Assembly: GCF_963678635.1 (NCBI RefSeq)
Contig: NC_087067.1
Location: 18,237,639-18,297,638 of the forward strand
Direction of reading: 5' to 3'
Source: Symsagittifera roscoffensis
Taxonomy: Eukaryota; Xenacoelomorpha; Acoela; Convolutidae
Length of the DNA: 60,000 nucleotides
Shown: positions 1 through 17,181 of the stretch, piece after piece
How the letters are laid out: every line of letters begins with the position of its first letter
How positions within the stretch are numbered: position 1 is the stretch's first letter
Program-made: the position numbers and the translations under genes
The notes under the pieces: model-generated
The model's database searches: none
What the model saw: the letters and a program-made list of their open reading frames with translations, nothing else
What the model was told of the DNA's origin: nothing

Positions 1-130
1 AATTGCATAGCATCTGTTGTCTGCTTTTATTGTGGCTAGTGTTTAGTAAATTTTAGGTTTCCGTGGTTGAGTGGTTAAGGTGTAGACTCTTAATATTTTT
101 AACAAGTTTTTCTTAGCTTGACTATTTTTT
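1..130 (+). repeat. dispersed repeat with tRNA-Ser-like 5' half
   Basis: The text GTGGCTAGTGTTTAG followed by GGTTGAGTGGTTAAGG recurs in diverged form at 21175-21290, where GGCTGAGTGGTTAGTGCG is followed by a B-box-like GTAGCTTCGAGTGC. The A-box-like part resembles the start of a type II tRNA (Ser/Leu class). Here the 3' half is not recognisable. It reads as a tRNA-derived SINE head rather than a gene. Confidence 0.45.
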
Positions 131-1379
131 TATGTGTACAGTTTCGTTTTTGGCTTAACGAAGGTCGACCCATGTTTTTTCATCTTAGTTGCCGCTCTTT
201 CATGAATCTCATTGTTTCTTAAGGCTGTTTACGGTCATCGTCCGAGACAAAGACATGAACAGTTTGTAGATAGTTTCTTGGACTTTTTTCAAGTTAATTT
301 TTCAGCTCAATTTTGAAAAAAAAGACTTACTCCTTGTTCAAATTTTGTAATGCAATGTTTTCATTGAATCTCGGGTGTTGCGAATCTCCACTTCGTCTCT
401 GTGCAATAATAATGTATTTTTCGATACAGTTGAAAAATGGATAAACTCGCACAAAACTTGTTTTTTTAGTGGTTTGATGCAGCGTGCTAAACAGCAATTC
501 CTGCAGATGATCTTTTTTTAAACAAAGCTGAATACTTACTGGAATTGAAATCATCGGAAGTTTTCTCTTTGAATTAATGTACAGTCTGGGTGCTTAGCGA
601 TCATGTTCCATATTAACACCATGAAAAAAAATTCAACATTTTTGATCTGAGTGTTGAAAGAAAGATCTGCGGCTTTAGTTGCGTTCATCATAACTATTTT
701 TCAGTCTTGATTCGAATTCCAGAATAAGATTTCGTAAAAGTCTTAAGGTAGAAAACAATGAGTCTGCATACGATTTTTTTGCTAAGATGAAGCAAATGGT
801 TTTTAGTATGTTTTCTCTACCTTTTTCTGGCGTTTTTAAATTATCACCCAATGACTTTTTAAATGATTTTCTACCTGATAAAGTTAGTCTACCTTAAACA
901 CACTCCGGAGATATCTCACTGAGATCAAAAAATAGATTAAATTGTGATTAGACTATAGTAGCAATAAGATTTGAGTCTTCTGTAAAGTTCACCACAGAGA
1001 AATACAACTTTTTTCCTTGTGGTAATTTCCTCTGGCTTTTTTAGCACTAGGTGAGAAAAAAGGACTGAATAGTTTTAGGTTTTTTAATCAGAAAGATAAG
1101 AGACTTGGTAAAAGAAAGGACGTGGTAAAAGAAATTTTTATATAGTAAATGGATTTCAATATCGAAAAAAAAGAGATTCATGTCAATTTTTCCTCCGATA
1201 TCTTGAGGAAAAAAACCCTTTAAACGAAATGTAAATTTTACTAGAAGCAGATCAGTGAATCAAATTTTTGAATTTTCACATTGATCTGCTATGATAGTAC
1301 TTATTTTATCGATGGAATTGTATTTGAGTTTCTGATCATGAAACAACCGCAGTTATTTTCATGTTTTTGTAATACATAA
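131..1379. other. AT-rich gene-free stretch
   Basis: No exon, RNA gene or defined element was recognised. One short piece (about 378-440, containing CTCCACTTCGTCTCTGTG) is repeated in diverged form at about 3172-3230 (CTCCGCTTCGACTCTGTG), so at least one small dispersed repeat is present. Confidence 0.5.
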
Positions 1380-1800
1380 TTACGCTTGCGATTAGCAACC
1401 GTTATCAAACTGGAATATAGACGATTTTTGGGATGAACAACTTGTTTAACAGAATCACTTGTATCTTGTTTAATTTTGATTTTAATCTTTTATGCGTTCC
1501 CGGTCAACTTAGCCTGGTGTTAACGAATATGCCTGGGACGGCAAAGGTCCTGGGTTTGCATCTGAGCAGGACCTGTTTTTTTTTCAAACGGGAAATTCTC
1601 AGTTTCAAATAAAATAGTGGCGAATTATTTTGTTTGCTTATCTGTTGTTGGCTTTTTCTTTAGTGTTGGTTTTAGTGTTTGATTTACTTCTACAACTGAT
1701 AATTTTACTTACTTTGACTTCGTATTTCTTTCTTTGTTTCGCTAAAAAAACATTCCTCGGCACAAATTGTTTGGTCCTATTTTTCACCGGCTTAGTGACC
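1380..1800 (+). mobile_element. composite tRNA-derived dispersed element, copy 1
   Basis: It starts with a small hairpin box (ACGCTTGCGATTAGCAACCG). About 125 bp later comes a tRNA-like segment (about 1510-1580) with a B-box-like GGGTTTGCATC and then a T-run. A T-rich tail with CGGCTTAGTGACC follows. The same order of parts is seen at 15430-15780 and 22079-22540. The shared order suggests a SINE or small composite element; the ends are not defined. Confidence 0.45.
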
Positions 1801-1899
1801 TAATTTCCACACAACCAATTTTCAAGACTTCTCTCCGCACTTTTCAAATTGGTTGTATGTTTACCAATCGGTTAGTTGACTTATATTTTTTAAATTTCT

Positions 1900-2830
1900 T
1901 TTCGTTTTCTCGAAAACTACCCCTCTAAAATTTGTGTTTTTGGTTTCAATGAAGAGAATGATTTTGAAAAGCTCCCCACATGAGCAACCAGCTAAGCCCA
2001 ATTTTTTGAACACAAAGTTATGATCATCGGAGTAATCAATTTTTTTATTTTGACCGTTTTGTGAATCTTCTTAACTTTTCTCGAAAACTGAACTCTCAAA
2101 TCTGATATTGTGGTTTCCATAGTTATAACGGGTAGTTAAAGCTCCTCTGCATTAGCGGCCACTCACAATCTTTTTACATATTTTTGGTTTGAGTTTTGGC
2201 CCTCGGAAAATCAAGTTTTTGGTTTGTTGAACGTTTGTTAAACTTTTTGGTAATTTTCAAATACTGCCCTGCCATATCTCAGTTTTAGGTTCAGTTCAAA
2301 GAACGGGTTGTGATAAGCTTATTTGCTTATGCGACTATTCCCATATTTTTCTGATACAAAGTTATGGCCCTTGAAAAAATAAAAAATTTTTGATTTTTTT
2401 GACAGTTGTATTTAAAAGTTTTTGAGTTTTCTCGAGAACTACTCTACCAAATCTGAGATTTCGGGTTCAATCTAAGTAACAGGCTAAGCAAATCTGTTCT
2501 GCATCAGCGGCTACGCCCTACTTTTCACACAAAAAGCTATGATTCTCGGAAATGTCAATTTTTTTGATTTGTTGACCATTTTTGGACTATGAAAACAACA
2601 GATTGTTAAAAGCCTATCTCTAAATATTGCTGTGATCAGTTCGTTTGAATAAAGTTGTGGCATTCAAACAAGTCGAAGTTTTGAAACGTTTTTTTTTGTT
2701 GAAATTTTGACTTTACGCGAAAACTGCCATGCCGATTCTCAGGTTGCTTTCACTCGAGAAACCCAGTTATGGGAATATTCTGTGCTTAATCGGCTATAAC
2801 ATGCTTTTTGTAGAAAACTTTTATGAATTT
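1900..2830. repeat. tandem repeat, period about 165-185 bp (family S170), locus 1
   Basis: Diverged tandem copies carry the phrase AAAGTTATGGCCCTTG or AAAGCTATGATTCTCGG at about 2018, 2200, 2360 and 2535. Each is followed by TTGACCGTTTT-type text, TTTTCTCGAAAACT and CAAATCTGAGATT. The same family is at 8640-9080, 32810-33230 and 34320-35260. Copies are too diverged for a recent amplification here. Confidence 0.6.
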
Positions 2831-5139
2831 TGGAAATGATTTGACAGTTATTAGAGTCGTTTGTTTGCTCAATCAAATCTGGGTTTAAAAGTTCAACTGA
2901 AAAAACCGGTTGCGATAATGGTTTCTGCTGAAGCTGCGAATCCTTAGTTTTTTGAAGAGAAATGTTATCGCCTTGGGAAATTTTTTTTTACTCACGCTCA
3001 TTTTCAAAGAAACAACTAAGGTTTTGATCACAGTCCGTTTTTTGAAATCACGTTTATCGTACCGCATCAGTATAGCAAGTTCATTTAAAATCAAACAGGC
3101 TTTTTGGTTCACCCAGTTTTTTCAACATTCAATTTTTTTCGGCTCATGTTTTTTCATGTTTGTGTTTTATTGCAAGTTGTGCGAAGCTCCGCTTCGACTC
3201 TGTGTACAATATAATATTGACCAGTTTCAAAGAGAGTAGTAGTGATTTAAATTAAGTTTCTTTTCGATAAGATTGCCTAAATTTATATATATATAAATTT
3301 TTCTATAGTCATGCTTAAAGCAAAGGAGCAAAAACCAACTAAAATCTAAAGTATTCACACCACTTTTTCTCGATATCGAGTCAATTTTTGCAATATCTTT
3401 TTAATAAGCAAATCTTGACAAATTATTCAAGTCTGATACCACACTTGGGTTTTGAAAATTTTTTTTCGGGTTTTGAAAAATTCGGCTAAAAAAATTTTTT
3501 CTCACGTCATAGTTCTTTCCCGCTCCGTGAGATTTGTCGGAACATTAAAACAAGTAGATAGCTTTCAACGATAGAATCTTGAAATTCATTGGTGATGATT
3601 TTTTTTTTTTTCGATTTTTTTACATCGATATCTCGCAAACTAAAAAGAAACATAGATATCTCGCAAGCCATTGTTCAGGAAAGATCCGCAACCCTGCCTA
3701 TAAAACCCGACAGCATCCAAATACGGGTTAAAAAATTAAAATAAAAAAAAGTAAATTCAAAGCGAAGTTCTGAATTTCCTAGAATTTAGTTTGTTTTTTA
3801 ATTTGTGCAGAAAAAGAAAAATTTGCTGACTGTTCATATGTATCTGGTGTTAAACAATTTTCGCATGATACGTTGAGAAGCTATGCCCCACGGTTTTGCA
3901 ACGATGCAGATTCTTGAAACACACACGTTTTTTTGGAAGCTTGAAGTGATGATCTATAGGTATTATAATCAATTTCACTTTCTGCAAAAAATTGATTCAA
4001 AAAGTTATTTGAATGCTATTTGTTCACTGATCGGAGACAAAATTTTATTAGATCGTATTCATATAGTTTATGTGCCGACAATATCTTATTATGATGAAAT
4101 TCATCTGAAGTTTAATCTGATTTTATTTGTACCTGAAAAGCGAACAAAAAACAATTCAACTTCGCAGTTGAAATTTTTTTTGATCGATTTTCAGGAGTGA
4201 ATTTTACTGCTCAATTGGCGCACAGTTCAACATATTGCTTCCTCTAAACGTCATTCTTCTTTAAAGTTTATCCCATTAACGATTGATGTAACGTTTCTTA
4301 ATGAATTTGATTTTTGTTTGATGCATATGAGTTTGTTTTTGGTTGAATTGTTGATGTTGAAAATGAATTGAGAATTTGTTATCGGTTTGAGTTTTGAACA
4401 TTCAACGTTGAATTTTTCGAAAAACTTATGCAGCAGTTCAAATTGAAAGTTTTTGTAGATAAATATCAATTTATAAAACTCGTTGATTGATGTAGATCAG
4501 CATGTAGAGAGTTGCAAAAAGTGGAACAGACAACATGAATTAAAAAGTGTAAATGACCTATTTCAGACAGTTTTTGCATGCAAAAGTTGATTTTTCTGAC
4601 GGAAACTATAACTCAAGGTTATCTAAAAATTCAAAATAGTATGCAAAAGTTGCATTAAATTGGCAGATTGCTCTGGTTAATTATTTTTGTCTGTTAAACT
4701 TATTATATAAAGAGAGTTGCAAAAAGAGAGCAATCAGTCAATTTTGAGCCTTTTTTGACATGCTAATTTGAGTTTATAGTGACATTGAGACATATTTCTT
4801 TCTTAAAAACTAGCTTTTGTGTGCCAAATTTGCCTGAAACCTTTCAAATTTTCGAAATAAATCTGACCTTTAAGCTGAAATTTATTAGAAAAAGTTCTTA
4901 GCAGCTTCGCGCTTACTTTTTTGGCGGCGATTTATGTGTTTATATTCTACTGAAAAATTGCACGTCTTGATTGACCTAAAAAAAATTGACCTCTCAAAAA
5001 AAACCGTTTGGGTCTGCTCTTGTGACAGTTCACATGCAATGGTCAAAAATTTGGTTGTAATTTCAATTTTTTTTTGGGTGCGGCTATTTTAGAAGAAAAC
5101 TTTGTAAGGCGAAAAAAAACTTAACAATAAGCGATAATT
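2831..5139. other. AT-rich gene-free stretch
   Basis: Nothing is firmly recognised. It holds a diverged copy of the 378-440 repeat at 3172-3230 and two short copies of AGAGTTGCAAAAAG (about 4507 and 4710). A 105-codon open frame at 3883-4200 has no recognisable domain and sits in low-complexity AT-rich DNA. Confidence 0.5.
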
Positions 5140-5320
5140 TTGTTCAAACGGCATATCAGCGGTAAAATAGTGACCACTGCAGTCGCGCCAACGTGTTGGG
5201 AGCTTGCCAACAGGGTGCGACTCTATGCAAAATGTAGAGCCGGCGACCGTGAAACGACAAACGGCTTTACAGTCTTTAACCGCTTCATGTCAGTGTCGTC
5301 TGGAGAATTAGGGGGATTTC
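5140..5320. other. GC-richer island with two adjacent hairpins, function unknown
   Basis: The stretch is clearly richer in G and C than its surroundings. It has two close hairpins: GTTGG/CCAAC and CTCTA/TAGAG (within about 5193-5245). It could be a structured RNA or a fossil gene piece. I do not recognise it. Confidence 0.25.
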
Positions 5321-5552
5321 TACTGCAATATACTTTTTATCAAAATGTTCGCCTAATTTGAACACAATTTTTTCCGCCCAACATACTTTTTGCCTAATAT
5401 ATACAACCAGATTTATTTCAGAAATTCTAGACGTTCGATAAATTTGTTTAAAGTTATATAGTTAATGCCAAATTGTTGGCAATGTCAGTGACCTTGAGCA
5501 ATTTAAGTTGTCAAAAACTACAGCGTTTTAGGTTAATGAGTTTGTAGTACAC

Positions 5553-6237
5553 CATTTTAACGGGTGCCGGACATCAAGCCGACGGGAATTCAAGCCGAAT
5601 CGTAAAATTAGGGACTTCAAGCCGAATAGTTCCTTATAAACTCGTGAATCGTGAAATATGATTAATTTGAAAACTTTTTTGAAGAATTTCTGAAGTTCAT
5701 GATCTTTCTTCACAAGTTATTGGCGTTTTCATAAAATTTAAGCCTCCAAATGATTTTTCGGAAAGTTGAAAAGTAAAACATGGTTGAAGGCATTTTTCAT
5801 GTTTATAATTTATGCATTTCAAAAACCGGCTGATGTTATTAACGGATGCCAATCACAAGTGGTGCATTGTCATGAATTACGGGCTCTTTTCCAGTTTCCC
5901 CCCTTTCATTTTTTCTGAAATTCATTACATGAAAGTCTTTTAAAAATAATTTTTAATGTTATAAACTGCATTAAAACGTGTCAGCGTGAACAGTTGAACA
6001 AATTTTCACAACATTTTTAACATGAAAATTGCCGTGTGAACAATTTTTGAACATCTCTTTTTGTAATTTAACAAGGGGGGAACTGGAAAAGAGCCGAATT
6101 ACGTTTATTATGGACTAAACTTGCCAAAATTTTTGAAAAATAACGTGTTTTTGAGGTGCTTGTAAAGTTTTAATTTCGGCTTGAAGTCCCTTCGGCTTGA
6201 AGTCCCGTCGGCTTGTTGTCCTAGACCCCATTTTAAC
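5553..6237. mobile_element. MITE-like DNA transposon with 9-bp target duplication (outer element)
   Basis: A 667-bp element (5562-6228) is bounded by inverted repeats of about 38 bp. The left end begins GGGTGCCGGACATCAAGCCG and the reverse complement of the right end begins GGGTCTAGGACAACAAGCCG; both continue ACGGGA-TTCAAGCCGAA, with five mismatches in 38. It is flanked on both sides by the direct repeat CATTTTAAC (5553-5561 and 6229-6237), a 9-bp target-site duplication. There is no transposase ORF, so it is non-autonomous. A 9-bp duplication with extended inverted repeats fits a Mutator-like origin, but that assignment is inference. A second element is inserted inside it. Confidence 0.85.
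5874..6103. mobile_element. nested MITE with 8-bp target duplication (inner element)
   Basis: A 214-bp element (5882-6095) has inverted ends GGCTCTTTTCCAGTTTCCCC (left) and, on the reverse complement of the right end, GGCTCTTTTCCAGTTCCCCC. The 8-bp direct repeat GAATTACG lies at 5874-5881 and 6096-6103. It interrupts the outer element, so it arrived later. It has no coding capacity. An 8-bp duplication fits hAT-like elements among others. Confidence 0.87.
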
Positions 6238-6644
6238 ACGTTGAAATCAATGAAACTAAAATCCGACGTCAGAATAAGCAGTTTTATAATAATTTACTTC
6301 GTATAGATAAGTTGACCGTAAAGAATTTTGCCTACAATTTGACATTGACTATAATGGGAAATTGTGTCATTATCATTGTTGTTGAGGTTGAACTTTGAGC
6401 AGAATGGTCCAAGAGCAGAAAGCTGAAGCAATGTTAAGATAAAAGTACTTATCCTAATGGAAACTTTCCCAGTCGAATGCGTTGGGCGCGCTCTGTGCGG
6501 ATAACCACCCATCTTTTGGGACCGACAATTATACAACACATATTTTCGTAATGCTTTCGGACCATTTTTTTTGTTGATTGGCCTCCTTTTTTCATTTGAA
6601 GTCTTGAAACATCATTGTTCTCTTTAAAATTAATTCGACTTTCT

Positions 6645-6646
6645 AG
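6645..6646 (+). promoter_or_regulatory. splice acceptor just upstream of the LANCL start codon
   Basis: CGACTTTCTAG ends 26 nt before the ATG at 6673. It can serve a 5' UTR intron or spliced-leader trans-splicing. The other two genes have the same arrangement. Confidence 0.5.
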
Positions 6647-6672
6647 GAAGTTAATGTGAGAAGCGGCTCGAA

Positions 6673-13561
<6,889 letters not shown>

Positions 13562-13639
13562 TCTGTCATCAAACACAATCATTCTCAATGAAATTGTAAA
13601 TCGAAATTTGTATATCTTTGTACATATGATAGTTTAAAT
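13562..13639. other. LANCL 3' flank
   Basis: Short AT-rich sequence after the stop codon. No canonical AATAAA was seen within about 100 bp, so the 3' end of the transcript is not placed. Confidence 0.4.
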
Positions 13640-14900
13640 TTACCAAAAATAGTTTTTGAAAAATGTGCGTGTTTTTGTTTAGGATTCGATGAACGTAGTT
13701 CAGTTTCTTATATAGGTCATGATGATTTTTTTTGTTTTTTTTCATGAATTTTTTTTTCGCGGTTTGACTTCTGATTTCTTTCTGGTTTTAGTTCATTTCC
13801 TTTGTTAAAAGGAAGGCCAATTCTAGTATCGAACAGCAAGTGTTAAGGTCACGAAAAACGTGATCGTCTTCTAGTTTTGAAAAAAAATTTAGTTCTCAGA
13901 TTTTTCAGCGAAACAGAAGTTCACTTATTGATGCAGTTTTCTCAAAATGAGTCAGTTTATCAAAAAAGTGTCAATCATAAATTGTTTTGGAATCACAGAG
14001 CTCTAAAGCCATCTATTTTTGTCTTTGAAAATCGAAAGTTTGAAAATCGATCAGATTTTTCCAAAAATGTCAGTATTCTTTTTGTTTACTTGCATTCATT
14101 GTCTCTTTTCCAATTGTCTGTTGGCTATTATTGTATCTTTCTGAAACGATGCAATTTACTAGAGGGAGATAAGGGTAAATGTCGGAGGGCAACAGAAACT
14201 TCTCTCTATGCCACACTCACACTTTTCTAAGAAAAATGTTTAACGTCAGGATTTTCGAAACACATGTATGTACCGTACCATATTCTTCTGCAAGGTTGGT
14301 TTAGACAAACAGCCAAAATGACCTCGATTTGTAATATTTGCCTTGAAAAGTTATCACACCACAGAATTTTTTGTTTATTAAGAATCGATGAACGTAGTTC
14401 AGACTCTTATAAGTCTCGTGAACTTATGGCATGTTTAAGAGTAATAAACCTAGAGCGCACTCTCATATAGGTCTTGGTGATTTTTTTTTCAAGAAAAAGA
14501 CTTCTTCGGGCTCAAATTTAATTTTTGCGGATCGACTTTTGTTTTATTTTTAAGTTCAGTTCATTTCTTTTGTTGAAAGGAAAGCAAACTCCATTATCGA
14601 ACAGCGAAATTTAAAAGGGCACGAAAAACGTGATCGACTTCTAGTTTCGATATGGAATTTAATTTTCAAATTTCCCAGTGAAATTAAAAGTTTCCCTATT
14701 GATGCAGTTTTCTGAAATTGGGTTCATTTTATCGAGAAAGTGTCAGTGATGAATTGTTCTAGAAATTCAAAGAGCTTCAAGTGAGTCTGTTTTTCCTTTA
14801 AAATTGGTTAAAAAAAAATAAGTTAGTTTTTTTTTCTGTGTAATTGCGTTCATTGACTTTTGTCCAGCTGTCTGTTGGCTATCCTTGTATTTTGTTTTTG
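13640..14900. repeat. diverged direct duplication (about 13640-14110 and 14370-14900)
   Basis: Both halves share GATGAACGTAGTTCAG, then TTCATTTC-TTTGTT-AAAGGAA, TATCGAACAGC, CACGAAAAACGTGATCG and TTGATGCAGTTTTCT in the same order. The second half has an insertion (GCATGTTTAAGAGTAATAAA) that recurs near 22655. Open frames of 117 and 68 codons here are not supported as genes, because the paired copies do not keep the frame. Confidence 0.65.
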
Positions 14901-15019
14901 TTTGGACCCGATGTGGACGTTTGGAGAAACTTTGTCTTAAATGTTTTCAATTTTTTTGTAAAGTTTTTTTCCACTCCAAATTTGGTACCTAAAATAATCA
15001 TCGAAACGGGTCGATTGAT

Positions 15020-15780
15020 ATAGCAACTTTAAGCATTTTTAACCTTAATTCGAGCTACAGACCAAATTTTTAAAGGTTATTGGCGTTTCGAGAAAATCGG
15101 TTTGATATTTTGGATTTCAGTCTATTTTCGGGCAAATAAAGCGAGAGATCAGGCTTAAAATAGTGCAATAAGCCATTATATGAGTTGTGAAAAGTTAATT
15201 TTACTGGAGTCAAATTCAGTTTCGGAGTTTTTTCCTTGGAGAAACATTTTTGTCCAATATGCGTAATTTGATATGTCGAATAAGCCTAAGTTTTCCATGA
15301 ATCAAAAACGAAACAATTAAAAAAAAATTAACTTTTTTCTTGTGCTCGGCGCTTTTTAAAACCGGCTATCATTGTTATTGCTTTTTTATTTTAGAGCAGA
15401 AGAGTCACAGAAGTGCATAGTTTGGAAAACGAACGTTTCACTTGCGAGAGCAAGTGACTTGAAATCGGATGGTTGACTTTTTTCCCGAAACATTTTTTTT
15501 ACCAACTGTAAGAAATTGAACCTGATTTGCTATCGAAACAATTTATTCGATCCTTTTCACTCGAACTAGAGGTGTTACGAGCGCATTCGCACGGCGAGGT
15601 GTGCTGTTCGAATCCTGGTCTGTTCTTGTTCTTTTTCAGTATGCATGAAATTTAATTTTTGTCTAAGAAAAATGGAATAGTCGGACCTCCGTTTATCTGT
15701 ACACTTTTTGTCGGCTTATTTTTTTTACTTTAAGTGATAGTCGCTCTGGTGCTTATTTTTGATTATCCAAGTTGGTAAAT
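15020..15780 (+). mobile_element. composite tRNA-derived dispersed element, copy 2
   Basis: The order of parts is GCAAATAAAGCGAGAGA (15133), hairpin box CACTTGCGAGAGCAAGTG (15438), a tRNA-like stretch with B box TGTTCGAATCCTGG (about 15605), then a T-rich tail with GTCGGCTTATTTTTTTT. Copies with the same order are at 21400-22540 and, in part, 1380-1800. There is no ORF. Confidence 0.5.
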
Positions 15781-16319
15781 TTTAGAAGATCAAATGCTTT
15801 TGGCTTATTGTATATCGCATCGCATCGTCGCCTTGTGCATAATTTGATGCGCAAACGATGAGCGTTTCATGAGGATGGTTGCAAAAGAGACATTGTTCTT
15901 TTATGAGTTGTTTTTGTTTTCGGGTCAACGTGTTCCTATTCACGTGTTGTTGGCTTATTAACCGCACTTAAAAAGACAGCTTTTTAAATCCTGATAGTTG
16001 TTTCTCCACTGTTTTTCTGGTCTTGCACTTTTCTTCTCAATTTAATTTTTTCTCAATGTCGGGATATCCCTCTCATTTCTGTATTGAATGGAGTCTGACT
16101 TTTTCATCTCGAGAACCTCAATGAGTATGAAATATCCGACTATTCCTTTAACTTTTATGGAATTGTTTGATTAAAAAATGTTTCTCTTAGTTATGCAAAA
16201 AATTTTATTTGCCTTTGTTGAATTTCTGAAGGACCCCCTATGATCCATTAGTGTGCGGGAAGTTGTGTTCCTGTTGTTCCGACCAGTGAAAATGGAGGAG
16301 CTTTACATTCGGGTGTTTC

Positions 16320-16860
16320 AGTTTTTATAATTTTACAAGCAAAATCAGGTAATAAACATCGGACTGGGTCGTGATATATCATAAAAAAGCTCTCAGTGGT
16401 GATTCGAACATTATGTAAAAAAAATCACAAAATAGTCGCAATGTCGAGGAAAACTGGTTTGAATGTTTGAGTTTTTGTCCAATTTTGAGCGAGTAAAGCG
16501 AGCGAGCCGGCAAATATTTTATACAAGGATAAGCCGTGAAACTTTTATTCAAGCCCCAGATAATTTAGTTTTTGGAGGTTTTTAAGCGCCATTTTGGGAA
16601 TAAAAACGGCGCTTAAAAACAAAATTTAAAATAGAAAAAATTTGTGATTTTTTTGTTTTCTAATCATTTTTCGTCGAAAACAGTTGTTTATTTTACCTAT
16701 TTAACTCTAACTGTCAATTATGCCACGGTTTCAGGCTTTTCGTTCAGATCTTTTTGATCACACCACTCACTAACAAAGATTCGAAAAAACTTTTGTGCTA
16801 CATGCACAGCAGCTGGCTATCCTTGATTTTCTTGAACTCTGTTTTTATTTAAATTTTTGA
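16320..16860 (+). repeat. partial copy of the composite element (5' part only)
   Basis: GAGCGAGTAAAGCGAGCGAG (16486) and the downstream TTCAGATC-CACTCACTAACAAAG (about 16743) match the element at 21400-21760. The hairpin box and tRNA-like part are missing. A small inverted repeat (TTTTTAAGCGCC and GGCGCTTAAAAA, about 16578 and 16609) lies inside. Confidence 0.45.
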
Positions 16861-16937
16861 AAATATGAACAGTTTAGTTTTTATTGTTGTGTATGAACCA
16901 ACCGAAGTATATCAGCCAGCCGAAAGTTCGTAAATGT

Positions 16938-16949
16938 TATATAAAAAGG
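16938..16949 (+). promoter_or_regulatory. possible TATA box for the TEX10 transcription unit
   Basis: TATATAAAAAGG lies about 230 bp upstream of the TEX10 acceptor and start codon in a repeat-free stretch. In AT-rich DNA this match is weak evidence. Confidence 0.2.
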
Positions 16950-17177
16950 TTTGTCAAATGAGGCTTTTTTCTGCTGGCTCATAGAGTTTGCGCTTTTTTG
17001 GCTAGTTTATACTTCGTATTATTCACACTCGTTTTGATAGACTCTTTTCTCTTATCATTGTTAAATGAGGGGTTTGAACCATTTCATGATGATATTATAC
17101 CTATGATCTATTGAAATATTCGAGCCAAGGACGCAGTTTCTTCTATTCTATTTGCGCCGCTTGATTTATTTGGTTTC

Positions 17178-17179
17178 AG
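17178..17179 (+). promoter_or_regulatory. splice acceptor 2 nt before the TEX10 start codon
   Basis: TTTGGTTTCAG is followed by AT and then the ATG at 17182. The very short distance is typical of spliced-leader acceptors, but a 5' UTR intron is possible. Confidence 0.5.
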
Positions 17180-17181
17180 AT

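Noticed and set aside
3883-4200. 105-codon ORF as a gene
   Set aside because: No recognisable domain, no clear splice or promoter context, and it lies in AT-rich DNA where such frames occur by chance. Transcript evidence would change this.
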